Source: Weissella uvarum (lineage in GTDB: Bacteria > Bacillota > Bacilli > Lactobacillales > Lactobacillaceae). From it: a stretch of DNA of 64,000 nucleotides. This document shows, piece after piece, positions 27,174 through 38,412 of the stretch (position 1 is the first letter of the stretch; each line of letters starts with the position of its first letter). The stretch spans positions 1 through 64,000 of the forward strand of contig NZ_JAFBEO010000001.1 in assembly GCF_016908785.1 (NCBI RefSeq). Direction: 5' to 3'. Under the pieces are notes generated by a model that searched no databases, was not told where the DNA came from, and worked only from the letters and a program-made list of their open reading frames with translations. The translations under genes and the position numbers were made by a program.

Positions 27174-29006
27174 CTATTCTTTCAAATGATAATAATACAT
27201 CGACACAATCACATTACGATTGGCCAAAGCGTTATGTAACCGGACACTATTTTGGTTATGCAAAGCATTTTGCCATGAATGACGTGGCACAAAGCGCGGA
27301 ATCAAAATCGTTAAAGTATGGTTACGAGAGTCAGCACCCTTATTGATTTCATCAACAAAGCGGACCGCTGGCTCTGTAATTGAACGATATGATGAATGAA
27401 TATCAACATACCGAATATCTGGGAATTCACGCTTGAATTCTTCGCCTAATTTACGCTCTTTTTGGGGATTTGAATCAAACGACACGTGCATCGCAATCAC
27501 AACATCACCAATTGATTTAGCATAATCAATCGCTTGTGCGGTCACTTTTGTCAAGTTTGACACCATCACAATCACAGTTGAACCTGAGTATGTGTGGCGC
27601 TTAACTGGTTCCTCTGAGATAACCCGTAATTGCTTTGCTACTAACCGATAATGTCGGTTGATTCGCCGGAAAACTTGAATCAAAAGTGGCATGATTAAGA
27701 AATAAGGCCACACAGATCCAAAATGCAAAACCATCAAGGTAATCACCAAGACAGCCGAAATTGTCGCACCTACAAAATTAATAAAAATCTTAGCAACCCA
27801 ACGGCCAGACTTTTCACGAAGCCAATGGCGAATCATTCCTGATTGAGACAATGTGAAGGGCACAAAAACACCAATGGCATACAATGGAATCAAGCGTTCA
27901 GTGGAACCATTAAAAATTAATACCAACAGTATGGCGCCAACCGCCAAAGACATAATCCCGTTTGAATAGCTCAAACGATCGCCCTTATCCAAGTAAATAT
28001 GAGGCATAAATTTGTCTTTCGCCAAATTATAGGCCAATTGTGGAAACGCAGAAAAACCGGTGTTAGCCGCAACTGCCAAAATTAAAGCAGTTGATACTTG
28101 GAAAACATAAAAGAGTGCTCCATGACCAAAGGCCTTTTCACCAATCTGTGATAGCAAAGTCACCTGTGAATTTGGCACTAAGCCAAACCAGTAAGACATG
28201 AACGTAATCCCACCAAAGAAGAGCCCCAAAATGATTGCCATAATTCCCAATGTTGCTGCCGCATTCCGAGCTTTTGGCTTTTTGAAATTTGGCACCGCAT
28301 TTGAAATCGCTTCAACCCCAGTTAGCGATGAAGATCCACTTGAAAATGCCAACATAAAGAGCAAAGGTGTTGCACCGGCAAAACTGGTGCCAACCGCAGC
28401 TGTAGCATGATATTGGATTTTGCCGGTTAAAATATTATAAAAACCAAAGCCGATTAGCAATAGCATCATGACGATAAAGAAATAGACTGGGACAGTTAAA
28501 AACGTAGCTGATTCGCGTAGCCCACGCAAATTAATAGCCATCAAAATCAAAATCATCATAATCGCAATGGCAACAGTATACGGCCGTAACATCGGCAAAG
28601 CCGACGTAATCGCCTCAGTTCCTGAAGCAACCGATACGGCAACCGTTAACATATAATCAACCAATAACGACCCACCGGCAACCAAGCCAGCATTACGACC
28701 CCAATTCTCAGAAGTCACCACATAAGCTCCACCGCCGCCCGGGTAAGCATGAATAATTTGTCGATAAGACAAGACAATTGCCGCCAACAAGATCAACACA
28801 AGCCCAGCAATTGGTAATTGCCACCACAAAGCAACCGTCCCAGCGGCAAGCAATGCAGTTGTAATCTGTTCAGTTCCATAAGCAACTGAAGACAACGCGT
28901 CAGAAGACAATAATGCTAACGCTTTTGTCCGCGTTAGCTGTTGCGTTCCCTCATCTAAAGTTTTAAGTGGCTTACCAATTAGTAACCTCTTTATAAAACG
29001 CCACAT
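27174..29006 (-). CDS. kimA: KimA-type potassium transporter (YdaO family, APC superfamily)
   Basis: 610 residues from the ATG at 29006 (AGGAG 7 bases upstream). About 12 membrane segments (about 30-450), then a cytosolic C-terminal domain (about 465-610). It resembles Bacillus KimA/YdaO throughout as I recall that sequence: RLLIGKPLKTL, LSSDALSSVAYGTEQI, YPGGGGAYVV, NTGFSAFPQLAYNLAKD, IPLYAIGVFVPFTLSQ, HSSYRSI. KimA is a high-affinity K+ importer inhibited by c-di-AMP binding to its C-terminal domain. Generic annotation would be amino acid permease. No c-di-AMP riboswitch is visible upstream. Confidence 0.85.
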   Translation of the reverse strand: MWRFIKRLLIGKPLKTLDEGTQQLTRTKALALLSSDALSSVAYGTEQITTALLAAGTVALWWQLPIAGLVLILLAAIVLSYRQIIHAYPGGGGAYVVTSENWGRNAGLVAGGSLLVDYMLTVAVSVASGTEAITSALPMLRPYTVAIAIMMILILMAINLRGLRESATFLTVPVYFFIVMMLLLIGFGFYNILTGKIQYHATAAVGTSFAGATPLLFMLAFSSGSSSLTGVEAISNAVPNFKKPKARNAAATLGIMAIILGLFFGGITFMSYWFGLVPNSQVTLLSQIGEKAFGHGALFYVFQVSTALILAVAANTGFSAFPQLAYNLAKDKFMPHIYLDKGDRLSYSNGIMSLAVGAILLVLIFNGSTERLIPLYAIGVFVPFTLSQSGMIRHWLREKSGRWVAKIFINFVGATISAVLVITLMVLHFGSVWPYFLIMPLLIQVFRRINRHYRLVAKQLRVISEEPVKRHTYSGSTVIVMVSNLTKVTAQAIDYAKSIGDVVIAMHVSFDSNPQKERKLGEEFKREFPDIRYVDIHSSYRSITEPAVRFVDEINKGADSRNHTLTILIPRFVPRHSWQNALHNQNSVRLHNALANRNVIVSMYYYHLKE

Positions 29007-29092
29007 CACACTGCTCCTAGTTCTTTTTTAATTAACATTGGCTATTGTAGTGCTAAACATTTTTAATGTCCATGTTTCTTTTTAGGATATTG

Positions 29093-29131
29093 TAAAAAAA
29101 AGCACTAAGCGGAATTCCGTTTAATGCTTTC
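29093..29131 (-). terminator. Terminator after groEL
   Basis: On the minus strand AAAGCATTAAACGG pairs imperfectly with CCGCTTAGTGCTTT around AATT, followed by eight T, just after the groEL stop. Confidence 0.88.
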
Positions 29132-29152
29132 TTTATTTAAGAGATTATTGAA

Positions 29153-30781
<1,629 letters not shown>

Positions 30782-30848
30782 TCACCTCTATTTTCTAAAA
30801 CCTACGTTTTAACTGTTATCTTTTTAAAAAGTTTATTTCATTTATTAA

Positions 30849-31124
30849 TTAAAAAATTGCAACAATATCTTTTTCGTGAACGACAAGATAATCTTGGCCG
30901 TCAACGGAAAGCTCTGAACCAGCATACTTGTCAAAGATGACTTCGTCGCCAACCTTAACAGCCTGTGGTGCAGTTAAATCACCAACAGATTGTTCTGAAA
31001 CAGCGACAACCTTTGCTTTCACTGACTTTTCTTGGGCATTTGAGGCAATATAAATACCACCGACGCTCTGCTCTGGTTCTTCTTCAACCTGCAATACAAC
31101 TCGATCTCCTAATGGCTTAATCAT
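30849..31124 (-). CDS. groS: Co-chaperonin GroES (10 kDa)
   Basis: 91 residues from the ATG at 31124, preceded by GGAGG about 10 bases upstream. The GroES fold is clear: [25 protein letters not shown] includes the mobile loop, and the C-terminus is [13 protein letters not shown]. It caps GroEL. First gene of the operon. Confidence 0.97.
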   Translation of the reverse strand: MIKPLGDRVVLQVEEEPEQSVGGIYIASNAQEKSVKAKVVAVSEQSVGDLTAPQAVKVGDEVIFDKYAGSELSVDGQDYLVVHEKDIVAIF

Positions 31125-31156
31125 TGTCAAACAACCTCCAGTTACTTTCATAATAT

Positions 31157-31183
31157 TTAGCACTCTATATATCTAAGTGCCAA
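31157..31183. promoter_or_regulatory. CIRCE operator of groESL (one degenerate arm)
   Basis: TTAGCACTC is followed by exactly nine bases and AAGTGCCAA. The left arm is a perfect CIRCE half and the right arm matches GAGTGCTAA at 7 of 9. CIRCE is bound by HrcA, which represses groESL until heat or unfolded protein titrates it. Located between promoter and groES. Confidence 0.88.
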
Positions 31184-31195
31184 TCAACACTATCT

Positions 31196-31223
31196 ATATT
31201 AGCACACCCTCATAAAAAAGCAA
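31196..31223 (-). promoter_or_regulatory. groESL promoter
   Basis: On the minus strand TTGCTT (31223-31218) and TAATAT (31201-31196) are 16 bp apart. The CIRCE element begins 13 bases beyond the -10, covering the expected start site. Confidence 0.65.
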
Positions 31224-31233
31224 CCTTATTTTT

Positions 31234-31273
31234 AAAAAAAGCGAAGAAATTCAATTAGAATCTCTTCGCTTTA
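31234..31273 (-). terminator. Terminator after ydiF
   Basis: On the minus strand AAAGCGAAGA pairs with TCTTCGCTTT around an imperfect inner stem, then a T-run of seven. It lies just after the ydiF stop at 31276. Confidence 0.9.
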
Positions 31274-31275
31274 TT

Positions 31276-33237
31276 TTAATCACTTGTTTGGGTTAATTCT
31301 TCAACTTGAATGGACACATTGGTCCAACGCTCCTCCAACTCAGCCATCCGTTCTTCCAACGTTTGTGCTTGTGTTGACAATTCAGTCAACTTTGCCAAAT
31401 CATTTCCGATTTCAGGATCATTTAATTGCTCACTGACAGCTTGCTGTTCTTTTTCAACCTCAGCCATTTCATTTTCAAGCGTTTCTAATTCACGATTGGC
31501 TTTGCGTAATTCCTTTTGTTGGGCTTTGCGGTTCGCAAACTCATCAGCTGAATTGGCTGCTTTAGGCTTTTTTGTCGCATCATTAGCCGCTTTTTGAACA
31601 GCCTCATCGACTTGGGGAGCATTTTCAACCCGTTTCTCTAGATAATAGTCATAATCGCCATCATAAAAATTTGTGCCATCTGGCGTTAATTCGACAACCT
31701 CAGAAGCAACCTCATTAATAAAGTAGCGATCATGCGAAACAAAGAAAATCGTTCCGTTGTATTCATTCAAAGCAGTCTCTAAGACTTCCCGCGAATCAAT
31801 ATCCAAATGATTGGTTGGCTCATCCAAAATTAGGAAGTTTGCATTTTCCATCGACAATTTTGTCAACAATAAACGTGCCCGCTCACCACCAGATAAGGCC
31901 GAAACCTTTTTATCAACTGCTTCACCACTAAACATGAATGAACCCAAAATCGAACGAACATCTTTTTCAGGCATGGTGGGGTGTTCATCCCAAACTGTAT
32001 CCAACACTGTTTTCTTAGGATCAAGCGTTTGCTGTTCCTGATCATAGTAGCCAATTTGAACATTCGCCCCTAATTTAATCTCACCAGCTAATACTGGCAA
32101 CTGTCCCAAAATGGTTTTAATCAAAGTTGATTTACCAACCCCATTCGGTCCAACTAGTGCCACAGCATGTTGCTTATCAACTGCAACATTAACCGGTTCA
32201 GCTAAAACATTGGTTGCATCATAGCCTAATTTCAAATCGTTGACACGCAACACTTCATTTCCAGATGATTCAGTGGTGGAGAATGTAATACGGGCAACCC
32301 CTGAATCATTCTTAGGCGGTTCAATCTTTTGCATGCGTTCCAATTGTTTACGACGTGATTGGGCCCGTTTCGTCGTAGATGCTCGCACAATATTACGCGC
32401 CACAAAGTCTTCTAACTTGGCAATTTCACCTTGTTGTTTATCATAGGCCTTTTGTTCAGCAACAATTTTTGCTTCTTTTTGTTGCATAAAATCACTATAG
32501 TTACCAACATAATGGTCCAAGACCCCTGAATGCATATCATAAATTTCATTTACAACACGATCCAAGAAATAACGATCATGCGAAACAATCAATAGCGCAC
32601 CCTTGTAATTTTGCAAATATTGTTCTAGCCAAGCCAAAGTCTCCATATCCAGATGGTTCGTCGGCTCATCCAAAATGAGTAAATCAGGCGTCTCCAACAA
32701 CTGTTTTGCAATCGCCAAACGCGTCCGCTGGCCCCCCGACAAAGTTGACACCTTACGGTCATAGAAACTTTCATCAAAGCCAAAGCCATGTAAGACCCCG
32801 CGAATCTTAGCATCATAACCGTAGCCATTCTTTTCTTCAAAATCATGTTGCGCTTGATCATAATCAGCTAAGAGCTTCTGATAATCTTCACTCTCATAGT
32901 CTTCGGCAGCCACCATTTGTGCTTCCATTTGGTGCATTTGTTGCTCTAATTCAATGACATCATCAAAAGCCGTTAACATTTCATTATATACGGATAGTTC
33001 CGAATCCAAACCTGAATTCTGTGCCAGATAGGCCAATTTAATGCCACGCTTCATCGACACTTCACCCTCATCAGGTTGAGTCTCACCAATCAGCATTTTC
33101 AATAACGTGGACTTTCCAGCCCCATTTCTGCCAACTAAACCAATTCGCGCTTTTTCATTCACTTGAAGCGAAATATGTTCAAAAAATGTAACACCATTAA
33201 ATCGGCGCGCCACATCACTTGCTTGTAAAATAATCAT
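31276..33237 (-). CDS. ydiF: ABC-F ATPase YdiF
   Basis: 653 residues, no membrane segments. Two ABC domains: Walker A GRNGAGKST and GPNGVGKST, signatures LSGGQRTRLA and LSGGERARLLL, Walker B LLILDEPTNHLD and FLILDEPTNHLD. An interdomain linker and a C-terminal coiled coil (about 550-650) complete the ABC-F plan. These proteins act on the ribosome as translation factors; some confer antibiotic protection, but nothing here points to resistance. Linkage to groESL matches Bacillus ydiF. Start overlaps folC by 4 bases. Confidence 0.9.
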   Translation of the reverse strand: MIILQASDVARRFNGVTFFEHISLQVNEKARIGLVGRNGAGKSTLLKMLIGETQPDEGEVSMKRGIKLAYLAQNSGLDSELSVYNEMLTAFDDVIELEQQMHQMEAQMVAAEDYESEDYQKLLADYDQAQHDFEEKNGYGYDAKIRGVLHGFGFDESFYDRKVSTLSGGQRTRLAIAKQLLETPDLLILDEPTNHLDMETLAWLEQYLQNYKGALLIVSHDRYFLDRVVNEIYDMHSGVLDHYVGNYSDFMQQKEAKIVAEQKAYDKQQGEIAKLEDFVARNIVRASTTKRAQSRRKQLERMQKIEPPKNDSGVARITFSTTESSGNEVLRVNDLKLGYDATNVLAEPVNVAVDKQHAVALVGPNGVGKSTLIKTILGQLPVLAGEIKLGANVQIGYYDQEQQTLDPKKTVLDTVWDEHPTMPEKDVRSILGSFMFSGEAVDKKVSALSGGERARLLLTKLSMENANFLILDEPTNHLDIDSREVLETALNEYNGTIFFVSHDRYFINEVASEVVELTPDGTNFYDGDYDYYLEKRVENAPQVDEAVQKAANDATKKPKAANSADEFANRKAQQKELRKANRELETLENEMAEVEKEQQAVSEQLNDPEIGNDLAKLTELSTQAQTLEERMAELEERWTNVSIQVEELTQTSD

Positions 33238-34574
33238 ACGTTCGTCTCACCTATTTCATTATTTGTTTTTATTTTTGATCGTACTTCCGATACAAAATAC
33301 AACGAACCCGTAAAGACAATTGGTTGTCCTTGTGACTGTAGGTGCTGATACAAGGCATACCAGTCACTTTGGTAGTCGATATTAAGTCCCTCAGGCAATG
33401 CTTGTAAGGCACTTTTTGAAATATCCGTCCGTTGGTTTGGCGCATCGAAATGCACCACATGCAGTTGCACATTTGGAATTGTTGCCAAGTCTTCTAACAT
33501 CTCGCCAAAATGTTTATCAGCAAGAATCCCGACAATCAGATGAAACGGCTGTTGTTGCTTAACAAAACGATCTTCCAACGTCGTTTTTAGGGCTGCAATT
33601 CCTTGCGGATTATGAGCACCATCAATAATTGTTAATGGATTGTCAGCAATTTTTTCAAAACGTGCAGGCCAAAAGACATCCGCCAAAGCGGTTCTAATTA
33701 TCGTCGCATCTAACTGTATGTGCAATTTTGGTGCCACAGTCAAAGCCGTTTCAATAGCAACACTGGCATTAATTTGTTGATAAGCACCCGTTAACGCAAG
33801 ATGAATCTCTGGAATCATTTGTGTTCCAACAAAATTGAATGTTTCACCAAAAAGTGCTTGTTGTGCTTGAGGTTCATTTTTAAAATCTACACCAAAAGCA
33901 ACGACCGGTGCATCAATTTGTGCGGCTCGATCTATAACTACTTGTTTAGCTTCAAGCGCTAATGGCCCAATAATCACCGGCCGCTTAGGTTGCAAAATAC
34001 CCGCCTTGGCCTCGGCAATTTCAGCTAGGGTATTACCTAAGATTCGCATATGATCATAACCAACATTTGTAATGACTGCCGCTAGTTTATCCGGTATTAC
34101 CTCCGTTGAATCCCAGGTTCCCCCAACACCAACTTCTAATACAATCACGTCAACTGGATGTTGTTGGAAATAGACAAACATCGTTGCCGTTAGAGTTTCA
34201 AATTCAGTCGGCCCACCATTTTCTAGCTGCTGATCTAAGCGTTCTGCAATCGGTGCAACTGTTTGAACGGCTGCTAATAAATCAGCGTCCTTAATTTGGC
34301 CATCATTATCTTGGATCCGTTCATTAAATCGCTCAATAAAAGGTGACGTAAATAAACCAACTTGCAAGCCTGCCGTCCGCAAAATTCGCGTAATCATCTT
34401 ACTAGTAGAGCCTTTTCCATTGGTTCCAGTCACATGAATATACTGGTTGGCCCGCTCCGGATGACCCAATGCATCAAGTAAAGCATTGATACGCTTAAAC
34501 GATGGCGTTTTTGACCATTTATGACGACTATGAATGTAAGCAATGGCATCTGCTGCTGTTTCAATTTTTATCAT
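33234..34574 (-). CDS. folC: Folylpolyglutamate synthase/dihydrofolate synthase
   Basis: 446 residues. Adds glutamates to folates. Mur-ligase fold with P-loop VTGTNGKGSTSKMI (near 48), ILEVGVGGTWDSTEVI, ITNVGYDHMRILG and the C-terminal IIDGAHNPQGIAAL. valS-folC order is standard in Firmicutes. Here valS ends in its own terminator 97 bases before. Confidence 0.94.
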   Translation of the reverse strand: MIKIETAADAIAYIHSRHKWSKTPSFKRINALLDALGHPERANQYIHVTGTNGKGSTSKMITRILRTAGLQVGLFTSPFIERFNERIQDNDGQIKDADLLAAVQTVAPIAERLDQQLENGGPTEFETLTATMFVYFQQHPVDVIVLEVGVGGTWDSTEVIPDKLAAVITNVGYDHMRILGNTLAEIAEAKAGILQPKRPVIIGPLALEAKQVVIDRAAQIDAPVVAFGVDFKNEPQAQQALFGETFNFVGTQMIPEIHLALTGAYQQINASVAIETALTVAPKLHIQLDATIIRTALADVFWPARFEKIADNPLTIIDGAHNPQGIAALKTTLEDRFVKQQQPFHLIVGILADKHFGEMLEDLATIPNVQLHVVHFDAPNQRTDISKSALQALPEGLNIDYQSDWYALYQHLQSQGQPIVFTGSLYFVSEVRSKIKTNNEIGETNV

Positions 34575-34670
34575 TACGTCCCCTTCAATTCAAATGTCTA
34601 TTGTCATTTTATCGTATCCAGACGCATCCGTCACGCATCCACCAGCTTCAACACATATCATTCGTTCATC

Positions 34671-34706
34671 AAAAAAGGATGTCACCATCACGGTAACATC
34701 CTTTTT
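34671..34706 (-). terminator. Terminator after valS
   Basis: On the minus strand AAAGGATGTTACC pairs with GGTGACATCCTTT, followed by TTTTTTGATG. It lies directly after the valS stop. Confidence 0.9.
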
Positions 34707-34715
34707 CAAATGGCA

Positions 34716-37391
34716 TTAAGCATCTTTAGCTGCTTTTAATTCTGCTAAACGAGCATTCGTTGTGGCCAATTTAGCTTCCCAATCAGCAAGCTTTTCACGT
34801 TCTGCTGCAACCACAGCTTCAGGTGCAGAATTAACAAACTTTTCATTTGAAAGCTTGCCTGAACTACGCTTAACTTCACCAGCGTACTTTTTCGCTTCAC
34901 TTTCCAAGCGTGCAATTTCGTCATCAATATCAATCAATTCAGCCAATGGCACATAGACCTGTCCACCAGAAAGCGCTTTGGTCATCGCCAAGGTTGGTGC
35001 TTCAATTTCAGAAGCGATTGTTAATTGCTTTGGCTTAACGAAACGATTAATATAATCTGAATTTTCCTTGAAAATACGTTGTAGATTTTCATCAGCCGTT
35101 TCAATCAAGACATCCACTGCCGTTGACATTGGCGCATTTGCTTCCGTCCGAATAGTTCGTACCGCTGTAATCAGTTCAACCAAGCTTTGGAAATCAGATT
35201 CAGCTACTGGATCTGCTAATTCAGCATGGACCTCAGGGAAAGTAGCATTCATAATGCTGTCATATTCGTGCACTGGCATATCAAGATAAATTTCCTCAGT
35301 CACAAATGGCATGATTGGGTGCATCAAACGCAATGTTTGGTCCAAAACATATGCTAAGACAGCTTGCACATTCTTCTTAGCCGCCTCATCATCACCATTC
35401 AACGTTTCCTTGGTCATTTCAATATACCAATCGGCAAAGTCATTCCACAAGAAATTATAGAGAGCTCGACCGGCTTCCCCAAATTCAAACTTGTCAAAGT
35501 TCTTCAACACAGCATCAACCGTCGTATTCAAACGTGACAAAATCCAACGGTCAGCCAATGAAAGCTGACTCATATCTTCTGGAAGCTCAGGCTTTGTATC
35601 ATCATCCAAATTCATAATGACATAACGTGAAGCATTCCAAATTTTGTTGATAAAGTTCCAAGCTGCATCCATCTTAGTATATGAGAAACGCATATCTTGG
35701 CCAGGTGTTGAACCAGTTGCTAAGAACCAACGCAAAGCATCAACACCATACTTATCAATTACTTCCATTGGATCAATGCCATTCCCCAATGACTTTGACA
35801 TCTTACGGCCTTGTTCATCACGAATCAAACCGTGAATCAAAACATCCTTAAATGGTCGTTCACCAGTGAATTCCTTTGATTGGAAAATCATGCGTGAAAC
35901 CCAAAAAGGAATAATATCGTAACCCGTTACCAATGTATTAGTTGGGAAGTAACGCTTAAAATCAGCCGCATCTTCATCTGGCCAGCCCATCGTTGAAAAT
36001 GGCCACAAAGCTGATGAGAACCATGTATCCAAAACATCTGGATCTTGCTCCCAGTTTTCGGCATCTTCTGGCGCTTCCATACCAACGTAAACTTCGCCCG
36101 TTTCCTTATGGTACCAAGCTGGAATCTGGTGTCCCCACCACAATTGACGTGAAATCACCCAATCATGAATGTTTTCCATCCAACGTTCGTACGTTCCCTC
36201 AAAACGCTCAGGATGGAAGTTAACCTTTTCATCAGGATCCTTTTGCATATCCAAAGCTTGCTTAGCTAAAGGTCCCATCTTGACGAACCATTGCGTTGAC
36301 AAACGTGATTCAACTTGCACCCCTGTCCGTTCAGAATGACCAACCGCGTGCACAATTGGTTCAATCTCAAGCATATAACCTTGTTCTTGCAAATCATCAA
36401 CAATTGCTGTCCGCGCTTCGAAACGATCCATACCATTGTACTTACCAGCATTTTCATTCATGCTAGCATCATCATTCATTGTATTGATGCGTTCCAAATC
36501 GTGACGATTACCTACAGCAAAATCATTTGGATCATGCGCTGGCGTAATCTTTACCATTCCAGAACCAAATTCAGGATCAACATATTCATCGGCGATGATT
36601 GGAATTTCACGGTCAACCAATGGCACTCGTACAGTCTTACCCACTAAATCACGATAACGATCATCACTTGGATGTACTGCAACCGCCACATCCCCAAACA
36701 TTGTTTCAGGACGTGTCGTTGCAATTTCAATATAAGGCTTACCATTAAATTCATCATTTTCATCAACAAATGGATACTTTACGTGATAAAAAGCCCCTTC
36801 ATCATCTTCATGAATCACCTCAATATCAGACAAAGCAGTCCGAGCCTTTGGATCCCAATTGATAATATATTCGCCACGATAAATCAAACCTTTGTTATAC
36901 AAATCAACAAAGACCTTCCGCACGGCCTCTGATAGTCCGTCATCTAGGGTAAAGCGCTCTCGGTTATAATCAACAGAGATTCCCATTTTAGCCCATTGAT
37001 CGTGAATTGTTTCAGCATATTCATTCTTCCAATCCCAAACTTGATCAACAAACTTCTCACGTCCTAAGTCATAACGCGAAACGCCTGACTCAGCTAAACG
37101 TTGTTCAACCTTAGCTTGGGTCGCAATTCCAGCGTGGTCCATTCCAGGGATCCACACCGTATCATAACCCTGCATTCGCTTTTGACGAATCAAAATATCT
37201 TGTAATGTAACATCCCACGCATGTCCTAAATGCAACTTTCCAGTGACATTAGGCGGTGGAATCACAATCGAATACGGACGAGCCTTATCATTACCAGATG
37301 GCTCAAAACGCCCTTCCTCGCGCCACTTATCATAGCGGCCAGCTTCAACTGCTTTGGAATCATACTTTCCAGGCATATCTATATCACGCAT
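34716..37391 (-). CDS. valS: Valyl-tRNA synthetase
   Basis: 891 residues from the ATG at 37391, which has GGAG 7 bases upstream; further in-frame starts to 37442 overlap the T-box terminator and are rejected. Class I motifs: [13 protein letters not shown] (HIGH) and KMSKSLGNG (KMSKS). An editing CP1 domain lies between. The C-terminal ~70 residues are the coiled-coil arm. A T-box leader precedes it. Confidence 0.97.
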   Translation of the reverse strand: MRDIDMPGKYDSKAVEAGRYDKWREEGRFEPSGNDKARPYSIVIPPPNVTGKLHLGHAWDVTLQDILIRQKRMQGYDTVWIPGMDHAGIATQAKVEQRLAESGVSRYDLGREKFVDQVWDWKNEYAETIHDQWAKMGISVDYNRERFTLDDGLSEAVRKVFVDLYNKGLIYRGEYIINWDPKARTALSDIEVIHEDDEGAFYHVKYPFVDENDEFNGKPYIEIATTRPETMFGDVAVAVHPSDDRYRDLVGKTVRVPLVDREIPIIADEYVDPEFGSGMVKITPAHDPNDFAVGNRHDLERINTMNDDASMNENAGKYNGMDRFEARTAIVDDLQEQGYMLEIEPIVHAVGHSERTGVQVESRLSTQWFVKMGPLAKQALDMQKDPDEKVNFHPERFEGTYERWMENIHDWVISRQLWWGHQIPAWYHKETGEVYVGMEAPEDAENWEQDPDVLDTWFSSALWPFSTMGWPDEDAADFKRYFPTNTLVTGYDIIPFWVSRMIFQSKEFTGERPFKDVLIHGLIRDEQGRKMSKSLGNGIDPMEVIDKYGVDALRWFLATGSTPGQDMRFSYTKMDAAWNFINKIWNASRYVIMNLDDDTKPELPEDMSQLSLADRWILSRLNTTVDAVLKNFDKFEFGEAGRALYNFLWNDFADWYIEMTKETLNGDDEAAKKNVQAVLAYVLDQTLRLMHPIMPFVTEEIYLDMPVHEYDSIMNATFPEVHAELADPVAESDFQSLVELITAVRTIRTEANAPMSTAVDVLIETADENLQRIFKENSDYINRFVKPKQLTIASEIEAPTLAMTKALSGGQVYVPLAELIDIDDEIARLESEAKKYAGEVKRSSGKLSNEKFVNSAPEAVVAAEREKLADWEAKLATTNARLAELKAAKDA

Positions 37392-37423
37392 CAAATCACT
37401 CCATTCATTTCGTTTATTTTGCA

Positions 37424-37665
37424 TAAAAAAAGTCCTCACCACATGTTAAACATGTGATCAGGACGAATCATTCGCGGTACCACCTGATTTAAAAACGTTA
37501 CCGTTTCTATCTCAATTAGAACTTAACGCGTCTCTCACGTTATCAGCTACTTGTTTCACTCATAAAGCCCATTAGCTACCTTCAACAGCATTAACTTGTG
37601 TGCTCACACCGTCCACACTCTCTAAAAAGTTAAGCGCTATTTACTCCTCTAATGCATTGCTATAG
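37424..37665 (-). promoter_or_regulatory. T-box riboswitch leader of valS
   Basis: On the minus strand the core AGGTGGTACCGCG (37486-37473... read leftward) is an exact T-box. It is followed by a terminator in which GTCCT (37464-37460) pairs with AGGAC, with an inner ACATGT stem and seven T. Near the 5' end AGAGAGTGTGGACGGTG is the Stem I base and GGTG loop. Uncharged tRNA-Val would favour readthrough; amino acid identity is taken from the gene. Confidence 0.93.
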
Positions 37666-37670
37666 AAATT

Positions 37671-37699
37671 ATTTTACTGGTTTTTTCATTTAAACGCAA
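37671..37699 (-). promoter_or_regulatory. valS: valS promoter
   Basis: On the minus strand TTGCGT (37699-37694) and TAAAAT (37676-37671) are 17 bp apart, starting transcription just ahead of the T-box Stem I. Confidence 0.65.
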
Positions 37700-37706
37700 G
37701 CCAGCT

Positions 37707-38324
37707 TTATCCAAGCAACATTTGCGCTGCTCCAAACAAGAAGTAAATTCCATAACCGACCATGATTAAACCTGATACAAGATTAACAAGCACAAAGGCA
37801 CGCTTTGAAAGGCGATTTTTGAAGATATTGACGAAAATCGTAATAATTAAGAACCATAATGATGTGGCAATTAAGACACCAATGATAAATGGAATCACAT
37901 CGGCATCCGCTAACTTGGCCCGTGTCGCCCCTAACATCAAACTGCCATCAACCAAAGCTTGTGGATTAGCCCAAGTAACAATAAAAGCTGTTACAAAAGC
38001 TTTCCCTGCTGACAATTGATTTTGTTCAGCATTTAAGTTCACTTGGTTAGCTGAACGAAGAATACTCCAACCAATATAAACAACCAATAAGCCCCCTAAA
38101 ATCATGACGATTAATTTTAATAACTGGTTGGAATTAATAATGGCTCCCATCCCAAAGTAAGCCACCACTGAAAATGATGAATCCGCCAACCATACAAAGA
38201 AAACATATAACAAAGCCCGCTTTAACGGGTTATTCATCGCTGAATTAAAAACATACAAATTTTGCATCCCAATTGGGGCGATGAACGCAAAGCCCAAAAT
38301 CATTCCACTAATCACTGCCGACAT
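37707..38324 (-). CDS. LysE/ArgO-family amino acid exporter
   Basis: 205 residues with about six membrane segments. The family opening (GFAFIAPIGMQNLYVFNSA) and WANPQALVDGSLMLG are characteristic of LysE/ArgO exporters, which export basic amino acids. The substrate is not certain from sequence. It lies 8 bases upstream of the valS promoter with no terminator seen, so it may read into the valS leader. Confidence 0.9.
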   Translation of the reverse strand: MSAVISGMILGFAFIAPIGMQNLYVFNSAMNNPLKRALLYVFFVWLADSSFSVVAYFGMGAIINSNQLLKLIVMILGGLLVVYIGWSILRSANQVNLNAEQNQLSAGKAFVTAFIVTWANPQALVDGSLMLGATRAKLADADVIPFIIGVLIATSLWFLIITIFVNIFKNRLSKRAFVLVNLVSGLIMVGYGIYFLFGAAQMLLG

Positions 38325-38412
38325 AGTGCTTCCTCCTAATCCTATTCTGACAATAAAAAAACAATTTTTAGCAAAACATTTTGTTAAAAATTGTCGCGAT
38401 TTTTCAATTTAA

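Noticed and set aside
29010-29092. c-di-AMP (ydaO-type) riboswitch ahead of kimA
   Set aside because: The upstream gap is short and shows no ydaO-type conserved pattern or terminator between promoter and start.
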